64,000 bases of DNA from Allofournierella massiliensis (GCF_004345265.1 NZ_SLUM01000020.1:18719-82718), one strand, 5' to 3'; shown: positions 1-10,189, counted from the stretch's first letter. The notes: generated by a model from the sequence alone, not told the origin. Numbers and translations are program-made.

Positions 1-308
1 GCACCAACCAGCTGCTGGACGAGGGCCAGGCCCACGCCGCCAGCAGCGCAGCGCCGATTCTGCGGCATCTGGGCATCGAGCCCGCGCCACAGGTCGCTTG
101 TCGCCGGGAGCGCCCGGCGACCCCAAAGCTGAATCTGAGCGCTGAGGCAAAAGCCATGAAAAAGGCGCTCACCAGCCAGGCCCAGGGCCTGGAACCACTG
201 GCCAAAGCGGCCGGCCTTTCCGCCGGCCAGGCGCTGGCCGCCCTGATGGAGCTGGAGGTCAGCGGCATTGCCGTTTCCGGCGCCGGCGGGCAGTACCGGC
301 GCGCATAA
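1..308 (+). CDS. dprA: DNA processing protein DprA, C-terminal part (gene starts before the window)
   Basis: Reading frame 3 is open from the first bases to TAA at 306-308. The peptide begins TNQLLDEGQA, which fits the end of the Rossmann-like DprA core where conserved asparagine and glycine residues precede the C-terminal region. A linker and a small C-terminal domain like the DprA winged helix follow (LAKAAGLSAGQALAALMELE, then a VSG.AG..Y ending). DprA loads RecA on incoming single-stranded DNA during transformation. The position directly upstream of topA is the common order in Firmicutes and supports the call. Only about 100 residues are visible. Confidence 0.85.
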   Translation, partial: TNQLLDEGQAHAASSAAPILRHLGIEPAPQVACRRERPATPKLNLSAEAKAMKKALTSQAQGLEPLAKAAGLSAGQALAALMELEVSGIAVSGAGGQYRRA

Positions 309-365
309 ACAGCCGCCCGTTCCCCGATGCAGGGGGGCAGGGCGCTCTGTGCAAGGGAGAGTACT

Positions 366-2450
366 ATGTCTAAGCTAGTTATCGTGGAGTCGCCTGCCAA
401 GGCGAAGACCATTCGGAAATATCTGGGCGATGGCTACGAGGTCACCGCCAGCATGGGCCACATCCGCGACCTGCCCGCCAGCCAGCTGGGCATCGATGTG
501 GATCATGACTATACCCCGCAGTATATCAACATCAAGGGCAAGGAAAAGCTCATCAAGGAACTGAAGAGCGAGGCCAAAAAGGCCGATCAGGTCTACCTTG
601 CCACTGACCCGGACCGTGAGGGCGAGGCCATCAGCTGGCATCTGGCCCATCTCCTGGGTCTGAATATTGAGGACACCAACCGGGTCACCTTCGGCGAGAT
701 CACCAAGAAGGGCGTCACCGAGGGTATGGCTCATCCCCGGGCCATCGACATCGACCTGTTCAACGCCCAGCAGGCCCGCCGCATTCTGGACCGTTTGGTG
801 GGCTACAAGCTCAGCCCGTTTCTGTGGCGCAAGGTGCGCCGGGGCCTGTCCGCCGGGCGGGTGCAGAGCGTGGCCGTGCGGCTGATCGTGGACCGGGAAA
901 AGGAAATCGAGAATTTCAAGCCCGAGGAATACTGGAATCTGGACGCCGTGCTGTCGCCGCCGTCCAGCCAGAAGAAATTCACCGCCCGCCTGTACGGCAC
1001 CGCCGCGGGCAAAAAGCTGGAGATCACCAACGAGGCCCAGGCCACGGGCATCGTGAAGGCTCTGGAAGGCGCGGACTACACCGTGACCGAGCTCAAGCGC
1101 GGCCACCGGAAAAAGGTGCCCGCTCCGCCCTTCATTACCTCTACCCTGCAGCAGGAGGCCAGCCGCCGGCTGGGCTTCACCGCCACCCGCACCATGCGTG
1201 CCGCCCAGACCCTGTACGAAGGCGTGGACATCGCCGGCCGGGGCACCATGGGTCTGATCACCTACATGCGCACCGACAGCCTGCGCGTGTCCGACGAGGC
1301 GGTTGCCGGGGCCAAGGAGTATATCACCGAAGCCTACGGCGAGCGGTACGTCTGCCCCACCAAGCGCACCTACAAGAGCCGCAGCGCCACCGCCGCCCAG
1401 GATGCCCACGAGGCCATCCGGCCCAGTGTGCCCGGCCTGACCCCGGACGAGGCGGAAAAGAGCATCTCCGGCGACATCGCCAAGCTTTACCGGCTGATCT
1501 GGAGCCGGTTCATCGCCAGCCAGATGAGCGACTGTGAGCAGGACACCGTTTCCGCCCACATCACCGCGGCGGACTACCAGTTCCGGGCCAGCGGCTATGT
1601 GGTCACCTTCGAGGGCTTCACCGCCCTGTACGAGGAAGCCACCGACGAAAAGGAGAAAAAGGAGACCGCGCTGCCTCCGCTGGAGCAGGGCCAGACCCTG
1701 AAGCTGCGCTCCCTGACCCCGGAGCAGAAGTTCACCCAGCCTCCCGCCCGCTACACCGAAGCCACCCTGATCCGCAGTCTGGAGGAAAACGGCATCGGCC
1801 GCCCCTCCACCTACGCGCCCATCATCACCACCATCATCGACCGTGGCTATGTGGAGCGGGAGCAGAAGAAGCTCAAGCCCACCCTGCTGGGCCGCACCAT
1901 CAACGACCTGATGATGCAGGAATTCCCGGACATCGTGGACGTGACCTTCTCCGCCGGTATGGAAAAGAATCTGGATAAGGTGGAAAACGGCAGCGCCGAC
2001 TGGCGCGAGACCATCGACGCCTTCTACAAGGGCTTTGCCGCCGCGCTGGAAAAGGCCGAAAAGGACATGGAGGGCAAGAAGATCAAGGTTCCCGACGAGG
2101 AAACCGACGAGATCTGCGAAAAGTGCGGCCGCAAGATGGTCATCAAGACCGGCCGCTACGGTAAGTTCCTGGCCTGCCCCGGCTTCCCGGAATGCACCAA
2201 CACCAAGCGTCTGGTGAAGGACACCGGCGGCAAGTGCCCCAAGTGCGGCGGCCGCATGCTGCTGCGCAAGAGCGCCAAGGGCCGTGTGTATTACGGATGC
2301 GAGAACTACCCCAACTGCGACTTTATGACCTGGGATGAGCCGGTGGCCCAGACCTGCGAAAAGTGCGGCGCGACCCTGTTCAAGAAGGGCAGCCGCCTGT
2401 ACTGCGCAAAGGAAGGCTGCGGCTTTGAGACTCAGGTGAACAAACAGTAA
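366..2450 (+). CDS. topA: DNA topoisomerase I (type IA)
   Basis: The enzyme relaxes negatively supercoiled DNA behind RNA polymerase by a transient 5'-phosphotyrosine single-strand break. The 694-residue protein begins MSKLVIVESPAKAKTI, the Toprim start, with the acidic DPDREGE motif at residues 81-87 for Mg2+. The catalytic tyrosine is Tyr300 in ITYMRTDS. Three Cys4 zinc-ribbon repeats fill the C-terminus from about residue 584 (CEKCG, CPKCGG and CEKCGA openings). An in-frame ATG lies 39 bases upstream, but the start at 366 matches the family and follows an AAGGGAGA ribosome binding site. The gene sits between dprA and trmFO as in many Firmicutes. Confidence 0.97.
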   Translation: MSKLVIVESPAKAKTIRKYLGDGYEVTASMGHIRDLPASQLGIDVDHDYTPQYINIKGKEKLIKELKSEAKKADQVYLATDPDREGEAISWHLAHLLGLNIEDTNRVTFGEITKKGVTEGMAHPRAIDIDLFNAQQARRILDRLVGYKLSPFLWRKVRRGLSAGRVQSVAVRLIVDREKEIENFKPEEYWNLDAVLSPPSSQKKFTARLYGTAAGKKLEITNEAQATGIVKALEGADYTVTELKRGHRKKVPAPPFITSTLQQEASRRLGFTATRTMRAAQTLYEGVDIAGRGTMGLITYMRTDSLRVSDEAVAGAKEYITEAYGERYVCPTKRTYKSRSATAAQDAHEAIRPSVPGLTPDEAEKSISGDIAKLYRLIWSRFIASQMSDCEQDTVSAHITAADYQFRASGYVVTFEGFTALYEEATDEKEKKETALPPLEQGQTLKLRSLTPEQKFTQPPARYTEATLIRSLEENGIGRPSTYAPIITTIIDRGYVEREQKKLKPTLLGRTINDLMMQEFPDIVDVTFSAGMEKNLDKVENGSADWRETIDAFYKGFAAALEKAEKDMEGKKIKVPDEETDEICEKCGRKMVIKTGRYGKFLACPGFPECTNTKRLVKDTGGKCPKCGGRMLLRKSAKGRVYYGCENYPNCDFMTWDEPVAQTCEKCGATLFKKGSRLYCAKEGCGFETQVNKQ

Positions 2451-2459
2451 CGGAGAATT

Positions 2460-3770
2460 ATGGAAAAACGAGTAACGATTTTAGGGGCGGGCCTTGCGGG
2501 CTGCGAGGCCGCCCTCTGGCTGGCTGAACAGGGCGTGCAGGTGGACCTGTACGAGCAGAAGCCGGTCAAGTTCAGCCCCGCCCACAAGAGTGAGGGCTTT
2601 GCCGAGCTGGTCTGCTCCAACAGTCTGAAGGCCGACCGGCTGGACTCCGCCTCCGGCCTGCTCAAGGCCGAGATGAAGCTGCTGGGCAGCCATCTGCTGA
2701 AAGCCGCCGAGGCCACCCGGGTGGCGGCAGGCGGCGCGCTGGCCGTGGACCGGGACGCCTTCAGCGCCGCGGTCACCGAAATGGTGAAGAGCCAGCCGAA
2801 CATCACCCTGCACACCGGCGAGGTCACCGCCATCGACGAGAACCGGCTCACGCTGGTGGCCACCGGCCCCCTCACCGAGGGCGCTCTGGCCGACGAGATC
2901 ACCCGGCTGACCGGGGGCGACAAGCTGAGCTTCTACGATGCGGCGGCCCCCATCGTCACCGCCGAAAGTCTGGACATGAACAGGGTGTTCGCCGCCAGCC
3001 GCTATGGCCGGGGCGACGCGGACTATCTGAACTGCCCCTTTAATAAGGAGGAGTACGAGGCCTTCCACGCGGCGCTGGTCAGCGCCGAGCGGGCCCCTCT
3101 GCATGAGTTCGACGGCAAGCTCACCGTCTACGAGGGTTGCATGCCCATCGAGGTGATGGCGGGCCGCGGGGCGGACACCATGCGCTTCGGGCCGCTGCGC
3201 CCGGTGGGCCTCACCGACCCCCGCACCGGCCACCGGCCCTGGGCCAACGTGCAGCTGCGGCGGGAGAACGCGGGCGGAACCCTTTACAACATCGTGGGCT
3301 TTCAGACCAACCTGAAATTCGGCGAGCAGAAGCGGGTGTTCTCCATGATTCCCGGTCTGGAAAACGCCGAGTTCGTGCGCTACGGCGTAATGCACCGGAA
3401 CACCTTCCTGAACAGCCCCCACCTGCTGAGCCGGGGCCTGAACCTGAAAAAGCACCCCACGGTGTATTTTGCAGGTCAGATCACCGGCTTCGAGGGCTAC
3501 ATGGAAAGCGCCGCCTGCGGCCTGCTGGCCGCCCGCAGCATTCTGGCGGCATTGAACGAACGCCAGCTGCCCGAGCTGCCCGCCGAGACCATGCTGGGCC
3601 AGCTGGTGCGCTACATCACCACCGAGAACAAGAACTTCCAGCCCATGGGTGCAAACATGGGCATCCTGCCCCCGCTGGAGGAGCATATCCGCGACAAGCG
3701 GGAGCGGTATCTGGCCATTGCCAACCGGGCGGTTGCCGCCATGGAGCAGTGGGCCGAAGAGACCCGATAA
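2460..3770 (+). CDS. trmFO: Methylenetetrahydrofolate--tRNA-(uracil-5-)-methyltransferase TrmFO
   Basis: This flavoprotein makes 5-methyluridine at position 54 of the tRNA T-loop, using 5,10-methylenetetrahydrofolate and FADH2. The 436-residue protein opens with the FAD-binding Rossmann motif GAGLAGCEAALWLAEQG and carries the family signatures FAELVCSNSLKAD and YEGCMPIEVMA. A second flavin-contact region, YFAGQITGFEGYMESAACG, lies near residue 340. The length is usual for the family. It starts 9 bases after the topA stop with a weak GGAGAATT site, so the two genes are probably cotranscribed. Confidence 0.97.
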   Translation: MEKRVTILGAGLAGCEAALWLAEQGVQVDLYEQKPVKFSPAHKSEGFAELVCSNSLKADRLDSASGLLKAEMKLLGSHLLKAAEATRVAAGGALAVDRDAFSAAVTEMVKSQPNITLHTGEVTAIDENRLTLVATGPLTEGALADEITRLTGGDKLSFYDAAAPIVTAESLDMNRVFAASRYGRGDADYLNCPFNKEEYEAFHAALVSAERAPLHEFDGKLTVYEGCMPIEVMAGRGADTMRFGPLRPVGLTDPRTGHRPWANVQLRRENAGGTLYNIVGFQTNLKFGEQKRVFSMIPGLENAEFVRYGVMHRNTFLNSPHLLSRGLNLKKHPTVYFAGQITGFEGYMESAACGLLAARSILAALNERQLPELPAETMLGQLVRYITTENKNFQPMGANMGILPPLEEHIRDKRERYLAIANRAVAAMEQWAEETR

Positions 3771-3812
3771 ACAACAAACCGAACAAAACAGCATGGAAAG
3801 GGTGTGCAAGCA

Positions 3813-4820
3813 ATGAAAATCATTCTGGACGCAATGGGCGGCGACAATGCCCCCGCCGAGATCATCAAGGGTGCGGCCGCAGCGGTGGCCAGCTTCTGGC
3901 CGGAGGTGGAGATCATCGCCGTGGGCGATGCCGAGAAGATCACCGCATGCGCAAAGGAAAACAACCTGAAGCTGGATCACATCGAGATCGTGAACACCAC
4001 CGAGGTCATTGAAATGTGCGACGAGCCTGCCAAGGCCGTGCGCACCAAAAAGGACTCCAGCATGGTGGTGGGCCTGAAGCTGCTGGCCGAGGGCAAGGGC
4101 GACGCCTTTGTTTCCGCCGGCTCCACCGGCGCGCTGCATGTGGGCACCAGCCTGATCGTGCGCACCGTGAAGGGCGTCAAGCGCCCGGCGCTGGCCACCA
4201 TCATTCCCGGCAAGACCCCCTTCATGCTGCTGGATTCCGGCGCCAACGTGGAATGCCGCCCCTCCATGCTGGAGGCCTTCGGTGTGATGGGCAGCGTTTA
4301 CATGGAGCAGGTCATGGGCGTGAAAAATCCCCGCGTGGCTCTGGTGAACAACGGCGCCGAGGAGTCCAAGGGCACCCCCACCTATGTGGAGGCCCACGCC
4401 CTGCTGAAGGCCAACAGCCGCATCAACTTTGTGGGCAACGTGGAACCCCGGGACATCCCCGCCGGCGTGGCCGACGTGGTGGTGGCCGACGGCTTCACCG
4501 GCAACGTGATCCTGAAGCTCACCGAGGGCCTGGCCAAGTTCTTCGGCGCAAAGCTGAAGGGCCTGTTCAAGAGCGGCGTCAAGGGCGCGCTGGCCTACCT
4601 GCTGCTGAAGGGCGGCGTGGCCGACTTCAAAAAGGGCATGGACGCCGACGAATACGGCGGAGCCCCCTTCCTGGGCGCGGCAAAGCCGGTCATCAAAGCC
4701 CACGGTTCCTCCAATGCACGGGCCATCCATCAGGCCATCCGGCAGGCAAAGCTCTGCGTGGAGAACGATCTGTGCGGCGTGATGGCCCGCAACCTGATCA
4801 GCGAAGAGAAAGAAGCGTAA
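3813..4820 (+). CDS. plsX: Phosphate acyltransferase PlsX
   Basis: PlsX converts acyl-ACP and phosphate to acyl-phosphate, the donor for PlsY in phosphatidic acid synthesis, and works at the membrane face. The 335-residue protein starts MKIILDAMGGDNAP, the family hallmark, and continues with GSTGAL and VALVNNGAEESKG. A GTG nine bases upstream (3804) is possible, but GGAAAGGG at about 3795-3802 is well placed for the ATG at 3813. In many Firmicutes fabD, fabG and acpP follow plsX. Here rnc follows after only 4 bases. Confidence 0.95.
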   Translation: MKIILDAMGGDNAPAEIIKGAAAAVASFWPEVEIIAVGDAEKITACAKENNLKLDHIEIVNTTEVIEMCDEPAKAVRTKKDSSMVVGLKLLAEGKGDAFVSAGSTGALHVGTSLIVRTVKGVKRPALATIIPGKTPFMLLDSGANVECRPSMLEAFGVMGSVYMEQVMGVKNPRVALVNNGAEESKGTPTYVEAHALLKANSRINFVGNVEPRDIPAGVADVVVADGFTGNVILKLTEGLAKFFGAKLKGLFKSGVKGALAYLLLKGGVADFKKGMDADEYGGAPFLGAAKPVIKAHGSSNARAIHQAIRQAKLCVENDLCGVMARNLISEEKEA

Positions 4821-4824
4821 CAAC

Positions 4825-5490
4825 ATGCATCAGTTGGAAAACATCATCGGCTATACCTTTAAGGATCCCACCCTGCTGGAGACCGCCCTCACCCACACCA
4901 GCTTCGCCAACGAGAGCAAGACCCCCATCCACCACAACGAGCGGCTGGAGTTTCTGGGCGACAGCGTGCTGTCCATCGTGGTGGCGGACCATCTGTTCCA
5001 CCAGTGGAAGGATCGGCCGGAGGGCGAACTGACCCGTGCCCGGGCCAGCCTTGTGTGCGAGAGCGCCCTGTACGAGTTCGCCAAGGAAATCGACCTGGGC
5101 AGCTATCTGCGCCTGGGCAAGGGCGAGGAGCGGGGCGGTGGCCGCCACCGCCCCAGCGTGGTGAGCGACGCCTTTGAGGCCCTCATCGCTGCCCTTTATC
5201 TGGACGGTGGCATCGAGGTGGCCCGCGCCTTTATTTTGCCCTTCATCACCGAGGGCAAGACTGCCGAGGCGGACTACAAGACCCAGCTGCAGGAGGTCAT
5301 CCAGCAGAACCCGGAGGAGCGGCTGCGCTACGAGCTGGAGGGCGAGGACGGCCCGGATCACGACAAGCGGTTCTCCATGGCCGTGTACCTGAACTCCAAC
5401 CTGATTGGTCGGGGCGTGGGTCACAGCAAAAAGGCCGCCGAGCAGGCTGCCGCCAAGGAGGCCCTGCGCCTGATGGGCCTGGTGGACTGA
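4825..5490 (+). CDS. rnc: Ribonuclease III
   Basis: This double-strand-specific endoribonuclease processes rRNA precursors and structured mRNAs. The 221-residue protein has the nine-residue signature NERLEFLGD at 39-47, which carries catalytic acidic residues. A second acidic site (SDAFEALIAALYLDGG) follows, then a C-terminal dsRNA-binding domain from about residue 150, ending with the lysine-rich SKKAAEQAAAKEAL motif. It starts 4 bases after the plsX stop and has no clear separate promoter. The next gene downstream is smc, the usual neighbour. Confidence 0.96.
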   Translation: MHQLENIIGYTFKDPTLLETALTHTSFANESKTPIHHNERLEFLGDSVLSIVVADHLFHQWKDRPEGELTRARASLVCESALYEFAKEIDLGSYLRLGKGEERGGGRHRPSVVSDAFEALIAALYLDGGIEVARAFILPFITEGKTAEADYKTQLQEVIQQNPEERLRYELEGEDGPDHDKRFSMAVYLNSNLIGRGVGHSKKAAEQAAAKEALRLMGLVD

Positions 5491-5543
5491 ATCGGGCCGG
5501 TGTGGCACGGAACACCCGGCGCCGCACCCGTTTTGCCCGGCAC

Positions 5544-5587
5544 GAGAAAACAGCGCAGCCCAAAGCCTGCTGCGCGGCTTTCTCCTG
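5544..5587 (+). terminator. Hairpin between rnc and smc, possible weak terminator
   Basis: A 7-bp GC-rich stem (GCGCAGC at 5553-5559 with GCTGCGC at 5569-5575) is embedded in an outer GAGAAA/TTTCTC pairing. No clean U-run follows, so partial termination or an mRNA-processing site is equally possible. The rest of the 131-base gap holds only the smc ribosome binding site. Confidence 0.35.
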
Positions 5588-5621
5588 CTGGAGCACATCC
5601 CAATGATCCCAGGGAGGATTT

Positions 5622-8600
5622 ATGGTATTAAAGGAACTAGAGATACAGGGCTTCAAAAGCTTCCCGGACCGCATCAAGATCCCCATTGACCGGGGCATCA
5701 CCGCGGTGGTGGGGCCGAACGGTTCCGGCAAGAGCAACATCTCCGACGCCATCCGCTGGGTGCTGGGCGAAACCAGCAGCCGCCAGCTGCGCGGCGCGGG
5801 CAAGATGGAGGACGTGATCTTCGGCGGCACCCAGAGCCGTGGCGCCATGGGCTTTGCCAGTGTGAACCTGACGGTGGACAACTCCGACCGCCGCATCGAC
5901 GTGAACGCCGACGAGGTGGTCATCGGCCGCAAGTATTACCGCAGCGGCGAGAGCGAGTATTCCATCAACGGCCAGAACGTGCGCCTGAAGGATATCTACG
6001 AGCTCTTTCTGGACACCGGCCTCGGCCGGGACGGTTACTCCATCATCGGGCAGGGCCGCATTGCCGAGATCGTGGGCGCCAAAAGCGCCGAGCGTCGGGA
6101 AATCTTTGAGGAAGCCAGCGGCATTGCCCGCTACCGTTACCGGAAAAACGAGGCCGAGCGCCGTCTGGCCAGCGCCGAGGACAATCTGGAGCGCCTGCAC
6201 GACATTCTGGACGAGCTGGAAAGCCGGGTGGGCCCGCTGGAAAAGGAAAGCGCCAAGGCCCAGCAGTTTCTGGAGCTTTCCGCCCGCCGCAAGGAGCTGG
6301 AGGTCACCCTCTGGGTGGACAGCGTGAAAACCGCCAGGGAGACCGTGCGCGGCCAGCAGCGCCGTTACGAGACCGCCCAGGCGGACTACGACCGGATGAC
6401 CGCCGAGATCGAGGCCATCGACGCCGCCACCGAGGGCATCCGGGCCGAGATGAATCGGCTCACCATGGAGGTGGACCGGCTGAACGGCGAGATCCGCACC
6501 ATCACCGAGGAGGTGGCGGGCAGCGACAGCCGCATCGCCGTGCTGCACAACGACATCCGCCACAACACCGAGACCATGGCCGATCTTTCCCGCCAGCTGG
6601 AAGAGAGCGGGGCCGGGCGCGAGAGCTTTGCCGCCCAGATGCAGGAGCACCGGGCGGGCATTGAGAACATTCGGAAACACATTGAACAGCTGGACGGGCA
6701 GATCCGGGAAAAGGAGGAGATGCTCCGGCGCATTCAGGCGGAAAACGCCGCCACCGGCGAGCGCCGGGGGCAGGTGACCGGGGTGCTGGCCGAGCTGACC
6801 GAGCGCCAGACCGCCGAGAAGGTGCGGGCCGCCGGCTGCGAAAGCACCGCCGCCACCGCCGCCCAGCGGCTGGAAGCATTGCAGAATGAGCCGGCTTCCG
6901 GTCAGGGACTGGAGGAGCTGGAGGGCGAGCTGGCCGATACCAGAGCCTATCTGGGCAAGCTGGACGAAAGCCTGACCCGGCTGGAAAACATCAAGCAGGG
7001 TTTGAGCCTGAAGCTGTCCAGCCGGCAAAAGCAGCTGGAGGAGGCGGACGGCGCAGCCGCCCAGCTGAACCGCCAGTTGGAGGCATCCACCCAGCGGCTG
7101 CAGCTGCTGACCGATCTGGAACGGAACATGAACGGCTACCAGCACAGCGTAAAGACCGTGATGCGCGCCGCCCAGAACCACCGGCTGCGGGGCATTATCG
7201 GCCCGGTGAGCAGCATCCTCACGGTGCAGCCGGGCTACGAGGTGGCCATCGAAACCGCTCTGGGCTTTGCGCTGCAGAACATCGTGGTGGACGGCGAGAC
7301 CGCTGCCAAGGCCGCCATGGCTTTCCTGCGCAACGAGCGGGCGGGCCGGGCAACCTTCCTGCCGCTGGACACCGTGAAGGGCAGCCACTTCGACGCATCC
7401 CGCCTTTCCGGCAGCGCCCGGGTGGCGTCCAGTCTGGTGGAATACGACCCCAAATACAACAACATCGTGGCCAATCTTCTTGGCCGCATCATCGTGGTGG
7501 ACGAGATCGAGGAGGCCAGCCGGGTCGCCCGTGCGCTGGACTACCGCAACCGAATCGTCACCGCCGACGGTCAGGTCATCAACGCGGGCGGTTCCTTCAC
7601 CGGCGGCAGCGTGAGCCAGTCTGCCGGCCTGTTCAGCCGTCGGCAGGAAATTGAGGATCTGCGCAAAAAGATCGGCTCTTTGCAGAATCGGCAGGGCCAG
7701 GCCCAGGCCGCGGCGGACAAGCTCAAGGCCGAGGTGGAAGCTCTGAACGCCCAGCTGACCGCTGCCTCCAGCGAGGCCATCACCGCGGGCGGCGATAAAA
7801 TTCGCGCCGAGGGCGAGCTGCGCCGCATCGAAGCAGCCATCAGCCAGGCGCAGGCCGCCGCCCAGCTGCGTGCCGCCGAGTGCGAGCAGCTGAACGAGAC
7901 CATCCGCCAGAGCCGCACGGAGCTGGAGAATGCCAGGGCCGAGGAAGCACGGCTGGGCGAGCAGATCGCCGCGCTGGAGGCCGAGCTGACCGAGCTGGCC
8001 GGCAGCGACGACAGCTTTTTGGCCACCCGGGCCCGCCTGTCCGACGAATTGAGCGAGACCCGTCTGGCCCGTCTGGCGGCGGAGAAGGATGTGAGCCTGC
8101 ACGAGGCCTCCATCCGGGATCTGGAAAGCCGCCACGGCGAGAGCGGCCAGCGGGAGCTGGCCCTGCGGGAAAACATTGACCGCCTGAAAAAGGCCAACGA
8201 GGAGCACGAGCAGAGCATCCGCGCCATTCAGGAGGAAAAGGAAAAGAGCGCCGGCCGCATCCGCGAGGCGGAGGAAGCCATCCGCAAGGCCGCCGAGGAG
8301 CGGATGCAGAAGGAAGGAAGCATCAGCCGCGAGAGCCAGCGCCAGCGTGCGGTGAGCGACGAGCGGGAAAAGATGAGCCAGGAGATGGCCCGCCTGAACG
8401 AGCGCAAGGCCGCTGCCGAAAAGGAGTACGATGAGCTGATCGCCAAGCTGTGGGAGGAATACCAGCTGACCATGAGCGACGCCCAGCCGCTGTGCGTGCC
8501 CTTTGAAAGCGCCGCCGAGCTGCGCCGCCTTGTGGCCGAAACAAGAGGCCGCATCCGTAGCTTGGGCAACGTGAACGTGGGCGCCATTGAGGAATACAAA

Positions 8601-9179
8601 GAGGTGAGCGAGCGCTACACCTTCTTAAAGAATCAGGTGCAGGACGTGGAGAAGAGCCGCGCCGAGCTGACGAGGATGATCGGGGAGCTGTCCGCCGAAA
8701 TGCGGGACATGTTCAGCCGCAGCTTTGCGGAGATCAACCGCAACTTCGGCCGCATCTTCACCGAGCTGTTTGGCGGCGGCACCGCCACCCTCAAGCTGGA
8801 CGACGAATTGAACGTGCTGGAAAGCGGCATCGAAATTCAGGTTTCGCCCCCGGGCAAGGTCATCAAGAATCTGGCCGCATTGTCCGGCGGCGAGCAGGCG
8901 CTGGTGGCCATCAGCATCTACTTCGCCATTCTGGCGGTGAACCCGGCCCCCTTCTGCATTCTGGATGAGATCGAAGCCGCGCTGGACGACGTGAACGTGG
9001 CCCGCTACGCCCAGTATCTGCGCCGCATCACCGACCACACCCAGTTCATCGTGATCACCCACCGCCGCGGCACCATGGAGGCCGCCGACGTGCTCTACGG
9101 CGTGACCATGCAGGAGGACGGTGTGTCCAAACTGCTGCGTCTGGATCTGGAACAGGTGGACGCGACGCTGGTTTCGTGA
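5622..9179 (+). CDS. smc: Chromosome segregation ATPase SMC
   Basis: SMC is the core of the bacterial condensin complex with ScpA and ScpB. The 1185-residue length is standard. Walker A is GPNGSGKS at residues 31-38 and the ABC signature LSGGEQ is near residue 1087. Walker B is FCILDEIEAALDD near 1113. Between the ATPase halves are two long coiled coils rich in Glu, Ala, Arg and Gln. A globular hinge at about 500-660 carries the glycine-rich AGGSFTGGSV end. The ATG follows a GGGAGG site. The order rnc-smc-ftsY is the usual Firmicutes one. Confidence 0.97.
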   Translation: MVLKELEIQGFKSFPDRIKIPIDRGITAVVGPNGSGKSNISDAIRWVLGETSSRQLRGAGKMEDVIFGGTQSRGAMGFASVNLTVDNSDRRIDVNADEVVIGRKYYRSGESEYSINGQNVRLKDIYELFLDTGLGRDGYSIIGQGRIAEIVGAKSAERREIFEEASGIARYRYRKNEAERRLASAEDNLERLHDILDELESRVGPLEKESAKAQQFLELSARRKELEVTLWVDSVKTARETVRGQQRRYETAQADYDRMTAEIEAIDAATEGIRAEMNRLTMEVDRLNGEIRTITEEVAGSDSRIAVLHNDIRHNTETMADLSRQLEESGAGRESFAAQMQEHRAGIENIRKHIEQLDGQIREKEEMLRRIQAENAATGERRGQVTGVLAELTERQTAEKVRAAGCESTAATAAQRLEALQNEPASGQGLEELEGELADTRAYLGKLDESLTRLENIKQGLSLKLSSRQKQLEEADGAAAQLNRQLEASTQRLQLLTDLERNMNGYQHSVKTVMRAAQNHRLRGIIGPVSSILTVQPGYEVAIETALGFALQNIVVDGETAAKAAMAFLRNERAGRATFLPLDTVKGSHFDASRLSGSARVASSLVEYDPKYNNIVANLLGRIIVVDEIEEASRVARALDYRNRIVTADGQVINAGGSFTGGSVSQSAGLFSRRQEIEDLRKKIGSLQNRQGQAQAAADKLKAEVEALNAQLTAASSEAITAGGDKIRAEGELRRIEAAISQAQAAAQLRAAECEQLNETIRQSRTELENARAEEARLGEQIAALEAELTELAGSDDSFLATRARLSDELSETRLARLAAEKDVSLHEASIRDLESRHGESGQRELALRENIDRLKKANEEHEQSIRAIQEEKEKSAGRIREAEEAIRKAAEERMQKEGSISRESQRQRAVSDEREKMSQEMARLNERKAAAEKEYDELIAKLWEEYQLTMSDAQPLCVPFESAAELRRLVAETRGRIRSLGNVNVGAIEEYKEVSERYTFLKNQVQDVEKSRAELTRMIGELSAEMRDMFSRSFAEINRNFGRIFTELFGGGTATLKLDDELNVLESGIEIQVSPPGKVIKNLAALSGGEQALVAISIYFAILAVNPAPFCILDEIEAALDDVNVARYAQYLRRITDHTQFIVITHRRGTMEAADVLYGVTMQEDGVSKLLRLDLEQVDATLVS

Positions 9180-9271
9180 TATAAAAGAAGAGAACTGTTC
9201 GCCGCATGGCGGACGCAACCGAAGCATCCGCCCGCCTTATCGGGCGATGAAAGGAAACGAGGGGAGACATT

Positions 9272-10189
9272 ATGGGACTTTTCAGCCGGAAGAAAAAGCT
9301 GGATGAAGGCCTGGCCAAGACCCGCAAGGGCTTCTTTGCCGGCATTCTGGACATGCTCAACGCGGGCGAAATCGACGACCATATGTACGAGGACCTGGAG
9401 GAGCAGCTGATCCTGGCCGACACCGGCGCCGACGAGGCGGTGCGGCTGGTGGAGGAGCTGCGCACCCGGGTGCGCAAGGACCACATCAAAACCGCTTCCG
9501 ACGCACTGGCCGCCCTGAAGGACATCATCACCGGCGAGCTGGTGGCCGACGAGCCCATGGATATGAGCGGCAAGCCCGCCGTGATCCTGATGATCGGCGT
9601 GAACGGCGTGGGCAAGACCACCAGCATTGCCAAGCTGGCCAAGCTCTATAAGGATCAGGGCAAGCGGGTGATGCTGGCCGCGGGCGATACCTTCCGTGCC
9701 GCTGCCGCCGAGCAGCTGTGCATCTGGGCCGACCGGGTGGATGTACCCGTGGTGCGCCACAGCGAGGGGGCAGACCCGGCTGCCGTGGTGTTTGACGCGG
9801 TGCAGTCCGCCGCCGCCCGGGGCTACGACATCGTGATCTGCGATACCGCTGGCCGCCTGCACAACAAGCAGAACCTGATGAACGAGCTGGGCAAGATCAG
9901 CCGCAGCGTGCACAAGGCCTGCGAGACCGCCAGCGTGGAGACCCTGCTGGTGCTGGACGCCATCACCGGCCAGAACGCCATCAATCAGGCCTCCCAGTTC
10001 ATCAGCGCCGCCGGTGCCACCGGTATTGTGCTCACCAAGCTGGACGGCACCGCCAAGGGCGGCGCGGTGATCAGCGTGAAGCAGAAGCTGGGCCTGCCGG
10101 TGCGCTTTGTGGGCGTGGGCGAGGGCGTGGACGACCTGATGGAGTTCTCTCCCCACGATTTTGCCGACGCACTGTTTGCCGAAAACTGA
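9272..10189 (+). CDS. ftsY: Signal recognition particle receptor FtsY
   Basis: FtsY is the SRP receptor GTPase that docks ribosome-nascent chain complexes at the membrane. At 305 residues it is a compact form without the long acidic A domain of enterobacteria. The N domain covers about residues 1-95 and the G domain has GVNGVGKTT at 109-117, DTAGRLHN and [11 protein letters not shown] basic N-terminus (MGLFSRKKK) may help membrane contact. The start follows a GAGGGGAG site. A 92-base gap with a CGCCCG/CGGGCG hairpin separates it from smc. ffh is not present in the window. Confidence 0.96.
   Translation: MGLFSRKKKLDEGLAKTRKGFFAGILDMLNAGEIDDHMYEDLEEQLILADTGADEAVRLVEELRTRVRKDHIKTASDALAALKDIITGELVADEPMDMSGKPAVILMIGVNGVGKTTSIAKLAKLYKDQGKRVMLAAGDTFRAAAAEQLCIWADRVDVPVVRHSEGADPAAVVFDAVQSAAARGYDIVICDTAGRLHNKQNLMNELGKISRSVHKACETASVETLLVLDAITGQNAINQASQFISAAGATGIVLTKLDGTAKGGAVISVKQKLGLPVRFVGVGEGVDDLMEFSPHDFADALFAEN

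Noticed and set aside
5637..8207. Open frame of 856 codons opposite smc
   Set aside because: Same codon-mirror effect; smc has complete ATPase motifs and the antisense frame has no ribosome binding site of note.
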